DNA of 64,000 bases from Arthrinium phaeospermum. Its lineage: Eukaryota; Ascomycota; Sordariomycetes; Amphisphaeriales; Apiosporaceae. The DNA lies in NCBI GenBank assembly GCA_006503535.1, contig QYRS01000008.1:2728001-2792000 (forward strand), in the 5' to 3' direction. A model generated the notes under the pieces. That model saw nothing but the letters and a program-made list of their open reading frames with translations, was not told the origin of the DNA and ran no database searches. The translations under genes and the position numbers were made by a program. Positions within the stretch are counted from its first letter, which is position 1. Each line of letters begins with the position of its first letter. Shown here one piece after another: positions 25,031-35,901 of this stretch.

Positions 25031-26567
25031 TCATTGGCCCCAGAGCTCGCTGCCCCACACCAGATACCATTCCTCGGGCCAATCACTTGTATCGAGGCCG
25101 TAACCCTGAGGCTCGATGGGCGTCTTGATCGCTCTCTGGATGTGCAGTTGCTCCGGGCCCTTGGCCTCCAAGTCGTCGAAGAAGGCGCGGTACACCTCGG
25201 CGCTGGCCCGGAAGCCCCATATCGACGTCGGGTTCGACGTCTTGGAGGCGGAGGCGAAGGCGGAATTGGCGGAGGAAGAGGAGGTGGCAGAGGAAGAACG
25301 CTGCTTGGATTTGGTGCTGGTGGTGGCTGCTGCTCCGATCGCGCCGGGAAACGCCCACGCCCACGTCCCCGGGAAGAACCAGTACCATCCGGGCCCGTCC
25401 AGATCGGTGCCTGGGGTAATGATTGCCTCGATGCTTTTGCTCTCTTCGTTGCGTTCGTTGCGGACGTTGGTGGTGGTAGGGCCGTCGTTGACGAGGCGCC
25501 AGGGGCCAAACCGGGGATTTGGGTCGGGGCCCGGTCGTTCGGACGGAAAGACGACGTGGCGTATGCCGCCGCGGATCTGATGGAGCTAGCTATGTTATGA
25601 TGTGTAATCTAGATTCAACTGAAATGCATATGCTATATGGTGATAGGTATGGGGGGTTATTGATCAGGGAGAGCTAAAAGGAAAGGAAAACCGGGCACCC
25701 CGGGTGTTTGCGAACCTTGTCAGATAGATACGCCGAGGCATAGCGGAGGGCAGGGGGACGCCGTGCCAAGATATTGTTTATAACGTCGCCGTCGAATGGG
25801 ACTCCATGATACTTGAAGTCGCTGAGCGCATCCGAAAGCTCCCGGAACCCATAGATGCGACTATCATCGTACGGCCGAACGCTCAACCACTGGGTCAAGG
25901 CCACAAAATGGTCGGTCTCGAGGTCCAGGTGGACACAGCCGCGGCAGTGCGGGCTAGCGGGCTGCCCGGCGGAGTCGGCGGAGTCCGCCCTCTTATCTGC
26001 CAGGCCGAGGGCGTGCAGCTCGTCAATGGCCACCGAGGTGAGGCTGTCCTCCACCTCGGTGCAGTACTCTTCTCGGTCGATCCATACTTCGTCCGTACAG
26101 ACGACGAGAGGGTGGAAGAATCGAGCCGGGCACTGCGTCCGGTCCCACCGGGAGCGCCACCATTGGTCCGACGTCCCCTCGAGCCACTTCTCGTACGGCT
26201 GGCGGATCCCGGGGAGCGGGGCGGGCACCTCGTAAAGGCGGATGCGGGTCCGGTAGTGTCGGAGGGCCACCCCGCGGGACCGGGCGCAGACGCGGAGCAG
26301 GGGGCTCGCGAGGCGCTTCAGGGGCAGGAGGCTCAGCACTGGCCACTCGAGTGCTTCGTAGTCGTCGGCGTGGGCGTCCATGTCGGGGAACTGCTCCGCC
26401 CTGTTGGAGGCGGGGCACCGGCTCGCGTGGACGGGGACGATGCGGCTGGCGGCCTCGGCCTTGGCGAATGCCTCCCAGGTCATCAGCTGTATCTCGACGG
26501 GGAAGTCGGGGAACTTTGGGAAAGAAGGGGCAGCGGCAGTAGAACCGGCCATGGCGTGTTCAGACAT
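25031..26567 (-). CDS. 2EXR-domain protein, tandem copy A
   Basis: There are two exons on the minus strand, 26567-25716 and 25576-25031, with a 139-nt intron (GTTCGC donor, CATCAG acceptor). The joined frame gives 465 aa. The N-terminus has the 2EXR signature FPKFPDFPVEIQLMTWEAF followed by EAASRIVP, then PLKRLASPLL and VALRHYRTRI. A central block RGCVHLDLETDHF leads to YGFRELSDALSDFKYH and a R-R-P-x-x-L-R motif. Exon 2 holds GIRHVVFPS, a Ser/Ala-rich insert, and the shared C-terminal block FFDDLEAKGPEQLHIQRA ending in WYLVWG. 2EXR is a fungal domain of unknown function, distantly F-box-like in its opening residues. It is the downstream-most of five tandem copies. The Met at 26552 is an alternative start. 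Confidence 0.86.
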
Positions 26568-27139
26568 GGTGGTGGTGGTTGTGATGAATGTTCAGTCGGT
26601 ATGGTTCGCTTTGTTTGGCCTAAAGGTGCACGATGACTTGATTAAGCGGCTGTTGGTCTTGTGCTTGCGGGAGGCACCTGTGGTAGACCATGTGCTTTAT
26701 GGGCTTCCTGCTTGATTTGCCTATTTCATGCGACGTTTGATGGTATGGAGCAGCACTGGACGAATATTTATGTGGTTGACTGGGTAAGTGGAAAGGAGAG
26801 GGAGCAGCCATGAAAATAAAAACGTGCCTCAAGACCTTCATGCTCTGGGGTAACAGGTTTGTTTGCTGGCACTTCGACCTGTTAAGGTGATAATACAGCT
26901 GCCTTACCTACTCGCTCCTAAGGAATTCGCCTTTCATAATAATCAAGCAAGCTTGGTGTGCCTGAGGAAGCAAATTTGCATCATAGAATCGCCATTCACA
27001 TGCTATTTCACAAGTCCAAGGATGTGCATTCGCGTGCATCTATTGTCAGGAGCTGTTTATCCATGTACAGACGTCTGCACTCCTTGGGCATCCTATCATG
27101 ACCATTGCGCATTATGCTGCAATAAATTCCTGCGGGTAA
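26568..27139. other. Spacer between 2EXR copies A and B
   Basis: This 572-bp spacer holds the promoter of copy A, with an AT-rich TATA-like word on the minus strand near 26,763-26,771. I see no gene. Confidence 0.5.
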
Positions 27140-28688
27140 CTATTCCCATGATTCATCGACATTATCGTCATCGCCACTGTCTCCGTCGCTGAAGCCTCCC
27201 TCGTCACTGTAGCTGCCCATGTCGAAGTCGCTTTCCTGCTCGCTGGAGTTGCCGCCTTCTTCGTCGTTACTGGCATCAGTTCCGTCGTCATTGCTGTCAC
27301 CATCATCGTCGCTATCGTCGCTGCTTGTTCCGTCATCGTGATTGCTGTGGCTGCCACCCCAGACCAAGTCCCAATCTTCCGGATCAGAGGCGTTGTTGAC
27401 TCGAGTGGCTCGTTGGATATAAAGATGCTCCGGCCCTTTGTTCTCGATATCATCCCAGAATGATCGGTACAATGCGTCGTTGGCGGCGAAGCCCCACGTA
27501 GTCGACGATGGAGTCGCTCCGAACGCGCCGGGCAGGGTTCGGGTCCACGAAGGTGCCGGCCAAGTCTTGGGGGCGTGAAGAGGTGTTCCTAAGTATCTCC
27601 AAGTCAGTAATTTGATGATTACTTCATCTTCTCTCTAGAATAACCATCCTGGTATAACCACTCTGGAATAATAATCTCTCTGGGATAAGCTTACCGGGCG
27701 TGTTAATCGCCGTGATGTCCTGTTCCGGGTCGGCTTCGATGGGCCAAGGGTTGCTAGGATTCCAAGGCTGCGGAGGTGGGTACGACGGGAACACGACGTG
27801 GCGTATGCCCATGAGGACCTCGTCGCTCAGGTGCGCTGAGGCGTTGCGCAGAACAGGTGGGCGCCGTGCCAGGATGTCTCTAAAGGTGGATTCGTCGAGG
27901 GCGACGCCGTGGTACTTGAAGTCGGTAATCGCGTCCGACAGCTCGCGAAGTCCATAGTAACTGCGCTCTCGTGCCCAAATGTTATCCCACTGGCTGAACG
28001 GCAGGAATCGGTCGGTGGCAAGGTCGAGGTAAATGCAGCCACGGGGAATTTCGTATTCGACATCATCGTCTGCCCCTCCATCCTCTTCGTCGCTGTCGTC
28101 GCTCTTGTCGTTGCCTTCGCTGTCGCTGTCGCTGTCGCTTTCGTTGCCGCCAACGCTGACGCCGTCGCCAATGTTGTCGTCGTTGGTTTCGTCATCGCCG
28201 AAAGTGTCAGTGTCATCATCCTCTACGGGACCCGAGCACATATCAGAGGCAGCTCTACACGTGGTCCAGTACTCGATCCTGTCGGACCATCCCTCTCTGC
28301 TGGCCCACACGGTTTGACCCCAGAAGCCGGCTTGTTCCCGACTGAGGTTCTGCATGCCCTCTTCCCACTCCTCATCCCACTCCTCAAAGGACTGCCACTG
28401 GATTGGCATCGGCATCTCGTAGATATGAATGCGCGTGCGGTAGTGTCGCAGCGCGACTTTTCGTGAGATGGTGTCAAGTACCAGGGCAGGACTGATGAGG
28501 CGCTTCAGCGGCATAATGCTCAGCGCAAGCCAGTAAGTGTCGTCATCTTCGGGCACGGAATCGCCGACGGATACGCTCAGCGGGACGATGCGACTTGCTG
28601 GTTCGGCTTTGACGAATTCTTCCCATATCATGAACTTGACCTCATTGGGGAGGCCGTTGTATGGGAATGGCGTAAGAGGTTCAGCCAT
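27140..28688 (-). CDS. 2EXR-domain protein, tandem copy B
   Basis: There are two exons on the minus strand, 28688-27695 and 27588-27140, with a 106-nt intron (GTAAGC donor, TACTTAG acceptor). The joined frame gives 480 aa. The domain opens with FPYNGLPNEVKFMIWEEF and EPASRIVPL, then MPLKRLISPAL and VALRHYRTRIHIYE. A long acidic insert (Asp/Glu/Ser, about residues 165-215) precedes RGCIYLDLATDRF, YGLRELSDAITDFKYHG and LARRPPVLRNASAHLSDEVL-x-GIRHVVFPS. Exon 2 carries FWDDIENKGPEHLYIQRA and WDLVWG, then a second acidic tail of about 70 residues. The function of the family is unknown; the acidic stretches suggest protein or nucleosome contacts, which is speculation. The intron lies further downstream than in copy A, after the VVFPS block. 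Confidence 0.87.
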
Positions 28689-29048
28689 CGCGCTGGTTTC
28701 TCGAGTGAACGGAAGTTAAACAAAGAAGGAAGTTGTTGTAAGCGGGATCGGCGAGAAGGATTTTTATGTGAAGGGATTTCCGTAATGAAAATTCATGTAA
28801 GAGGAATCGCCGAGCTGGGTAGCTATGTGAGGGGAGGTGCTGTTTATATATGATTTCCTTCAGTCGGCGACCATTGAATACAATGTGTATGACCATTGAA
28901 TAATCGTGTTCAAGCTGCTATTATTCGATTTAAGGCACGGTCCTAAGCTCAGACTTACTCCTCACGTCTTCAGCACGTACTTGGAAACAAAGGTTCAATT
29001 TCAATTGATTCGAGTCAACTAGTGGAATAGTTATTTCGCTGCCTAAGC
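28689..29048. other. Spacer between 2EXR copies B and C
   Basis: This 360-bp spacer contains the promoter of copy B and no gene. Confidence 0.5.
28843..28850 (-). promoter_or_regulatory. TATA-like box upstream of 2EXR copy B
   Basis: On the minus strand this reads TATATAAA, about 155 bases before the start codon of copy B. Copy E has TATTTAAA at 34,417-34,424, about 176 bases before its start. Assignment is by motif and distance only. Confidence 0.35.
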
Positions 29049-30356
29049 TCATGCCCACACGAGATCCCATTCGTTCCCTTCCCGGCCGGTTTTCCGCTGC
29101 CTCACTCTCTGGATAAGCAGGTGCTCCGGGCCTTTTCCCTCGATATCATCAAAGAAGGTACGGAACATTTCATCTGTGATTTGGAAGCCCCATGTATCGC
29201 AATCGCTCGGACGGTTGGTATCGGTGGAAGGGACGTCGTCTGAGGAGCTGTCTGGAGAACCATCGTCCGGTGATCCGTCGTCAGGAGATCCATGGGCTGA
29301 GGAGCTACCGTGTGAAGACTCATCGTTCGAAGAACCCATGTCCTCGAAGGCGTTAGGCAGGGTCTTCATCCACGACACGGAATCGAAGACTTCAGTCGCG
29401 TCCAGCGGCGCCCCTGGCTCAGGATCGGTGACTAGATCCTCGTGCAAGCGCCAGTCTTCGTCGTCGGCTGGGAGCGCAGGAGCGTAGCAAGGGAAGACGA
29501 CCTGGCGTACTTGGGTGCAGACATCCGTCGATAGCGGCGATGAGGCATTGCGAAGGACGGGGGGTCGGCGGTCCAGGATCGCCTCCTTGCCGAAATGAAT
29601 GGCGTTCAGTTCGAACTGAATGACGTTGTATTTGAGATCACTAAGCATCTCCTACAAAGTCATCTCGTTAGTATCTTGCTCCATGCCTGATGAAACTGAA
29701 AGAAAGAAAGAAAGAAAGACCGGGAAATCACCTACCGTCATTGCCCGAAGCCCGTAACGATTCGGCTGGCCCGCCCGATGCCACTGCTCGAACGGGTAGA
29801 TCCTGTCGGTCGACAGGTTCAAGTACACGCAGCCTCGGCGCTGCGTGTGAGTCTCCATGTCATTCTTGTCTTTGGCCATGCGCTCGTCGGCCGTCGCGGT
29901 CAACCTCCTTTCCAGGTCGAGAGCCCAGCTCTCTTGTTCCCCCCAGACGGGCTCCTCAGGGAAGCTGTGCGTGGCCGGGTCCCGCGGGGTCCCCTGCTCG
30001 GGCTCCTCCTCCTCCCCATCCCCCTTCCACGTGTAGTTGATGGTTAATGTATGGGGAGGTTTCTGTTCGTAAATGTCGACGCGGGTCGCATAGTATTGGA
30101 GCGCCACCTTTCGTGTCATGAAGTTGACCTGGAACAACGGGCTGATCAGGCGCTTGAGCGGCATGACTTTTAGGTCCAGCGGGGGGTGCGCTGCACTTTC
30201 GTGATCGTCGTCTTCGTAGGTGCTCGGCGATACATGGACGATGACAAGTCGGTCGGCCGCCTCGGCCATGGCGAAATGTCTCCAGACCATCACTTTTAGC
30301 TCGTCCGGCAGGCGATGGTATTGGGGGAAGGTCTTGGTAGATGCTTGGGACGACAT
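29049..30356 (-). CDS. 2EXR-domain protein, tandem copy C
   Basis: There are two exons on the minus strand, 30356-29736 and 29651-29049, with an 84-nt intron (GTAGGT donor, branch-like CTAAC, TTTGTAG acceptor). The joined frame gives 407 aa. The domain opens with FPQYHRLPDELKVMVWRHF and AADRLVIV, followed by MPLKRLISPLF and VALQYYATRVDIYE, then RRGCVYLNLSTDRIYPFEQW and YGLRAMT. Exon 2 resumes at MLSDLKYNVIQF, has LDRRPPVLRNASSPLS and VRQVVFP, a Ser/Asp-Gly repeat (GSPDD units), and the shared end FFDDIEGKGPEHLLIQRV with WDLVWA. The intron interrupts the YGLR-x-x-SD block that is uninterrupted in the other four copies. The intron contains a GAAA microsatellite. Confidence 0.86.
29698..29718. 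repeat. GAAA tetranucleotide microsatellite
   Basis: Five GAAA units lie inside the intron of 2EXR copy C. Confidence 0.9.
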
Positions 30357-31174
30357 TGTGACGAAGTGTGAAGTTGCAGTTTATAACCGTTCGCAATTAA
30401 TAGTGATTAAAACGGAAAATAATTGCGGAAGAGTGGTTGGGACGAAAATAAAAAAGGTTAAGAAGAAAATAGAACTTTAATGCGGAAGAATAGAGGTAAG
30501 AGAGAAAGAAAAGCAGGCCAAGTAAGAAAGTAGGCAGGTATCCATCTAGAGAGTAGCTTTGAGGGTGATTCTGTCGCTTGCATTCAAAGTTGTGCTAGTG
30601 GGTTCGTCGTTGCCTATTGGGAGCAGAGGGTAAGTGCCTCATCATGAGCAAGTAAAAGGCCGTATGATAACCAGCTTCCTAAGTATCGTATCTACAGCCT
30701 CTGATAGTTCCAGGCTTTAGTGCTCTCCCAAACGCCTGCGCAAGCACCACCATTCCAGCACTGCTTCCTCACGCCAGCTACAACATGTTTGTACCATAAC
30801 CACATAACCGTGTGGGCTACAAGTCGATGCTCGTACTCGGCGTTGGCTTGTCCCAGAGATCGAAGAAGTGCTTAAAACGCTTTTGGATCTTGCTTGGAGC
30901 ACTCCTCTCAACTCTTCTCGGCTCTGGAAGTTGATGCAGCTTAGGTCTGGTATTACGAGAACAAGTAAGATGTGAAGACAGCCGAGATGAATATCAAGCA
31001 TCAACTACCATGGTCAGCCACTATAAAAAAAGACCCCAAGGCATTGGACACATAGTAAGGATATGGTGGCTTAAGGTGTAGAAACGCAAAAGCAAGGAGA
31101 TATGTACACCCGTCCTTCGGCCCCTAGTCGAAGGTCATGTCGAAATCCACCTCATCCTCTCCGTCACTATCACA
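30357..31174. other. Spacer between 2EXR copies C and D
   Basis: This 818-bp, fairly AT-rich stretch has only short frames. I see nothing beyond the promoter region of copy C. Confidence 0.5.
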
Positions 31175-32209
31175 CTAGTCATCCGTAGCCCAGTCCAGCC
31201 ACCCCTTCTCGCCCTCGGCGTCGTCGGGACCACGGACCAGCTTGGCCTTGGCGATGCGGAGGTGTTCGGGCTCCTTGTCCTCGATGTCGTCGTAGAAGGA
31301 GCGGCCCGTCTCGGGGGTGGTCACGTACCCCCCGATCGAGCCCTCGGGCGAAAAGGCGCGGCGAAGGCACCGCTTGAGCCAGGGGTTGGACTCCCGGGTC
31401 GACAGGACATCGCTGTAGACTCTACCGGCCGCGAGCCCGACCGCCGTCGTCGCATCGCGTCGGCTGGCGGCGTCGAAGGGCAACTCAAACACCACGTTTC
31501 GAATCCGTCCGAGTATCTTCGACGGCAGCCCCGCCGACGCGTTCCGCAAGACGGGCGGGCGCCGCTCCAGGATCTTGTCGAGATCGAACGGGGTCCGGTG
31601 GTGCACGTAGTCCAGCATGGCGTCCGCGAAGGCCCGGAGCCCGTACGGGTTTGAGCGGACCCCGCGGTCGAACCTGCAGCGATTGTAGAACAGGAACCGG
31701 TCCGTCTCGAGGTCGAGGTGGACGCAGCCGCGGCGGGGGTATTGCTGCGACCCCGTCGTCTCCGCGAGCCGCTCGATGGTGCCCTCGCGGCCCGTGTTGA
31801 TTTCCTCCTCGGCGCGGAGGCAGACGAGCCACTCGAGGTCGCCGACCCAATTCCGCACGCGGGCCCACGCCGGGGTCCCGGGCCTTTCGTGGTCGGGCCT
31901 GTCGAGCTCGCCGGGGAGGCGCCAGGGCATGGGCGAGCCCAGCTCGTACAGGTTGACGGGCGTGTTGTAGTGCCGCAGCGCCGCCTGGCGGGCCTGCGCG
32001 CTCACCGAGAGCAGGGGGCTGACGAGCCGCTTCGGCGGCATGAGGTGGACGTTGTAGCGCGCCCTGTTGCTGGGCCGGTCGGCTTCGACGCTGCTGTGCA
32101 CGACGACGATGCGGCTGGCCGCCTCGGCGCGGGCGAACTCCTTCCAGACCATATCCTGAAGCTCCGGAGGGAGGCGGGGGAATTGGGGGAAGGAGGTCGT
32201 TTCGGCCAT
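31175..32209 (-). CDS. 2EXR-domain protein, tandem copy D
   Basis: This is a single exon of 344 aa and the shortest copy. It opens with FPQFPRLPPELQDMVWKEF and EAASRIVVV, then MPPKRLVSPLLSV, ALRHYNTPVNLYE, RRGCVHLDLETDRF, YGLRAFADAMLDYVHH and LERRPPVLRNASAGLP with IRNVVFELP. The C-terminus has the shared block in the form FYDDIEDKEPEHLRIAKAK and ends with an acidic WLDWATDD. Neither of the introns seen in copies A-C is present. Codon usage is more GC-rich than in copies B and C. Function is unknown. Confidence 0.87.
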   Translation of the reverse strand: MAETTSFPQFPRLPPELQDMVWKEFARAEAASRIVVVHSSVEADRPSNRARYNVHLMPPKRLVSPLLSVSAQARQAALRHYNTPVNLYELGSPMPWRLPGELDRPDHERPGTPAWARVRNWVGDLEWLVCLRAEEEINTGREGTIERLAETTGSQQYPRRGCVHLDLETDRFLFYNRCRFDRGVRSNPYGLRAFADAMLDYVHHRTPFDLDKILERRPPVLRNASAGLPSKILGRIRNVVFELPFDAASRRDATTAVGLAAGRVYSDVLSTRESNPWLKRCLRRAFSPEGSIGGYVTTPETGRSFYDDIEDKEPEHLRIAKAKLVRGPDDAEGEKGWLDWATDD

Positions 32210-32963
32210 GGCGAATGGGTGTGCAAGAAGTGACGGCCTCGAAAGGAATAGCTAGATACGCGGTCTATATCTGTGTACTCTCCGCAATGATGGTCATCAT
32301 CTTTTTTTCCATCTTTCTTTTCGATTCATACCAAGGCTCCCCGGCAAAACTGAAAAAGACTCACACAGAGTAGGTTACCCCAAAAATAATAAACTCAAAA
32401 ACAAGGTATCATAGAGAAGTCTACCCCTGAACTAGATAGTGGTTTCATGGGAACGATACTTATCCAGAGCAAATTAATCCACAGGGAGTACATACAAGTG
32501 AAGAGCTTTAGGAACCTCGAGATATTTTCAATATCAGTGACCTGAATTAGAACTTGGGAAAATATTAACAGATTGATCCACAGATAGGACGAAAGTTACT
32601 CCTTTTTAACTTTAGCACAAACACGCCAGGATAAGCAGCAGGTTTGGGAATAACCAGACCGTTTACTCACACATTGCTGGAGCTGACTGGTATGATCAAA
32701 CGTTGCAGACTGGCCAGATCGACATCATTAACCGTTCTCTGCAAGATGAAAAAAATCTTGACTCAGAAGCATAATACAGTCATAACGTCGTATCATCATC
32801 ACAAGCGACAATAGGCAGAGTTGATGTCCGTCAAACCAAATAGCAAACACGAGAGAGAGCAAGTCACTGGGGAATCATGTGAGGTATGCAATGAAGGTTT
32901 CTTATTAGATTTCACAACTAGGACGATCCTCAAGTGCCTGATAACACCACCCCCCAGGGCCGG
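32210..32963. other. Spacer between 2EXR copies D and E
   Basis: This 754-bp AT-richer stretch has no supported gene. It presumably holds the promoter of copy D near its left edge. Confidence 0.5.
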
Positions 32964-34241
32964 CTACTCGTCCACCGCGAGGGCGACATACACCTCGATA
33001 GGGAGAATAGGGTTCCCCTGATCGTCCAGGGGCGGAAATTCGTCCTCGATCTCGATCTTGCGCATCTTGGTCTTCCGCAAGGCCAGGTGCTCGGCGCCCT
33101 TGTCCTCGAGGTCGTCGAAGAAGCTCCGGAACATCTCCTCGTTCACGTCATAGATCCAGAGGCAGTCCTTTTCCGGCGCCAGGGCTTGGGGGCAGCACTG
33201 GCCCAGCGGCCAGGTATTGAACACCGGGCACGGGGGCAACACGGGCGGATCTTCCGGCATCCGGGCGAGCTCGTGGTCGGCAAAGACCAGATGGCGGATC
33301 TGGCCCAGGACCTCGTCGGATAGGCCTGCCGAAGCGAAACGGAGCGGGGCGGGACAGCGGCGGTCCAAGACCTCGCGCAGGTCAAAGGGGGTTTCGTGGT
33401 ACTGGAAGTCGGTCAGGGCGTCCGACAGGGCCCGCAAGCCATAGGTGCGCCTCGGTCCCCGCAGGCCGTCGTGGCGCTCGAACTCACGGCCGCACCAGTC
33501 ACCGTAGCCAGGCGCCCATGGCAATTGTCCGGCGAAGCGGTCCGTGGCCAGGTTCAGATAGACGCAGCCGCGATAGGCCTTCGCGTCGGCGGGCTCGTAC
33601 ATCATGATTTGGTGGGCCTGCCATCTGACGTACTCGTCGACTTGCACGCACATGGTCCTGCGATCGGCCCACCCAGGCTCCTCCGGATACGTCCATCGCC
33701 ACCGAGGGACCGCCCGTGGCTGCCAGACCTCGGCCGTCTCACACGGCCGGATCCACGTGTCCTTCCGCGCCTCTCGCTCCTTGACAGCCTTGAAATACGC
33801 CCTGACCTCCTCACGGGGCGGAATCCTGTCCCAGTGTTCTTGTGGGTTGGGAACGGTAGCATGATAAATAAAGGGCGCACGCGGCAGGTCGAATATGTCG
33901 AGGCGGGTGGTGTACTGCTCAAGCGCCACGGCGCGGGCCTGGCTGTCGACGGAGAGGAGGGGGCTCACCAGCCACTTGGAGGGCATCACTCGCAATGTCA
34001 GGGGATACGGAATCTTTTCACGATTGCGGCGACGGGCTTCTTCTTCGTCCAGACTCGTGTATTCATAGTAAAGGACTAGCCGGTTGGCCGCCTCGTTCTG
34101 AATGAACTGCTTCCATACCATGATCTGGATTTCAGGCGGGAAGCGGGAGAACTGCGGGAAGGCTGGAGGCATCGTGGAAGACGAGTCGCGGCTCTCGCTG
34201 GGAGCCTCTTGTTGAGGAGAGTGTATTGGTTCTTCCGCCAT
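32964..34241 (-). CDS. 2EXR-domain protein, tandem copy E
   Basis: This is a single exon of 425 aa and the upstream-most copy. About 25 extra residues precede FPQFSRFPPEIQIMVWKQF and EAANRLVLY. Then come VMPSKWLVSPLLSVDSQAR (KRL is KWL here), ALEQYTTRLDIFDL, a longer charged middle region, RGCVYLNLATDRF, YGLRALSDALTDFQYH, LRFASAGLSDEVL and IRHLVF. The C-terminal block reads FFDDLEDKGAEHLALRKTK, followed by about 35 residues not found in the other copies. There are no introns. An internal Met just before PPAFPQF is an alternative start that would match the shorter N-termini of the paralogues. Function is unknown. Confidence 0.87.
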   Translation of the reverse strand: MAEEPIHSPQQEAPSESRDSSSTMPPAFPQFSRFPPEIQIMVWKQFIQNEAANRLVLYYEYTSLDEEEARRRNREKIPYPLTLRVMPSKWLVSPLLSVDSQARAVALEQYTTRLDIFDLPRAPFIYHATVPNPQEHWDRIPPREEVRAYFKAVKEREARKDTWIRPCETAEVWQPRAVPRWRWTYPEEPGWADRRTMCVQVDEYVRWQAHQIMMYEPADAKAYRGCVYLNLATDRFAGQLPWAPGYGDWCGREFERHDGLRGPRRTYGLRALSDALTDFQYHETPFDLREVLDRRCPAPLRFASAGLSDEVLGQIRHLVFADHELARMPEDPPVLPPCPVFNTWPLGQCCPQALAPEKDCLWIYDVNEEMFRSFFDDLEDKGAEHLALRKTKMRKIEIEDEFPPLDDQGNPILPIEVYVALAVDE

Positions 34242-35901
34242 CTAATCTTTGTTAGTTGGTTTCGACTGGTATCGCTACAGCCCAGAGACGCTGTTCCTTA
34301 CCTTGACAAAATGGAGAGGCAAGAGGAATAGAAGGTGCGGAGAAGTATGTGATTCCTGCCGGCAGAAGGTAGGAGTTTGCACTGCTATTAGTACGTTTGC
34401 CAAAGAAAGCAGGTCGTTTAAATACAGACGTGATAGAGATCCTCTCCGACGGACGGACGGAATAGGAGTCATATGCAGTCTCCTGGCTTTAAAGTTTATG
34501 ACTCAACTGATCGCATGCGAGAATGGCCAGTTCCGACGTGACATATCGATAGAGATACACCTGAATGATACGGACTTTCGGTGTTCATTCCTTCCTGTCC
34601 GAATGTTCACGTTATCCTAATGTGTCATAAGTGATCGACTACCCGCTTATTCGAGAAGCTTTTATGATTCCCTTATGAGCCATCATGAACACCCCAAGAA
34701 GAGTAAACTTAAACGCCGAGAGTCGATAAATAGCAGAAGAAAAGACGGAAGAACTACTGCTATGCATCAACATCGGCAAGCTGACAAAGCGCGTCCGCTG
34801 TTAAATAGCCTCGAGAAGAGGACGAATCGGGGGTGAAGCTGATGTTGCCGTTAGCTTATCGCTTCTGGCCCTGGGGGAGCTTGGATCATGTTTAGATTGA
34901 CAATGAGCAAGATACAACTTCCAAACGGGTTCTCAAAATGGGTTAACTTGTAGTCAGAGATGACTAAAGTAGGTCCTAGGTAACCCTCATAGATGATCAT
35001 TAGGTCAAGATTCATCCGAGACCTCATAAGGGGAAGAGTTCGACCCATCATCCCATAACATACCCCTATCCCGCCATGATGTCGCTGATAGATGTGCTCT
35101 GCCACCTTTCAAACCGAGCGCACCCCCGAGTCCCCAAAGTAGCAGACCAGCTGAGAAGACCGGCCCAAAAAATGAAGGCGAGACGGCGAACGAGGACGGA
35201 AACCCATGAAAAGGATTGAATACTACCGGAAAAATATGTGTGAACGGGTATCATGTGTACGCGAAAGAAAAAGGACAAAAAGTAGACGTATCCCCATCCC
35301 ATACCCCTCCTGCTATGCTTTCAACTAAGGTTCTGACTATCCAGTTCGCCCAACAGGTAGGTGCCTTCCATGCATGCGTACGTGCGCACAATTACGCCTC
35401 AACCCCTGATTTTCGTTCCATTCTCGCACATTCCCCTTCTTCCCTGTAACTCAGACAAAACGCGGCGACCGCAAGTTTGTTTTCCTTCTCCTCGATTCCC
35501 TATGCTGGAGGGACGGGACGGGACGGGACGGAACAGGTGATACTGATCAATAACATGCCTTGGCCTCATCCATTCGTACCACGTGAATAACAGAACAATG
35601 ACGCTAGATCCTCCCAATGCTCGTTACGCAAATGAAAACATGCCTTTCATGACCCGCTGCCCCCAGTAATCCTCATCATTGATGGTGATGTCCCTCGCCA
35701 TCATCACCCCCACCATGTCTTCCACCGAACCCGTGTGCGGTTTGCATGGTGCTGTGTTGTGAGTGGCTGAACATATGATTTTGCTGGGTTCCATGGCCAG
35801 CAAATCGGGTAATGTCTCCACGTTCGCCCGCCCCATGGATACTCGAAGCCTCCTTCAGCCTGAGTCATAGTACTCGTAGCGGTATAAGTATAACAACCTG
35901 C
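34242..35901. other. Intergenic region between 2EXR array and PREG-type cyclin
   Basis: I see no supported gene. There is a TATA-like TATTTAAA on the minus strand at 34,417-34,424 for copy E and a short GGACG repeat at 35,510-35,531. The right half is probably the 3' region of the cyclin gene. Confidence 0.5.
35510..35531. repeat. GGACG pentanucleotide repeat
   Basis: Four consecutive GGACG units sit in intergenic DNA. Confidence 0.8.

Noticed and set aside
25031..34241. A secondary-metabolite or defence-island reading of the 2EXR array
   Set aside because: No biosynthetic core enzyme, nuclease or NTPase is present among the five genes; only the 2EXR family is seen.
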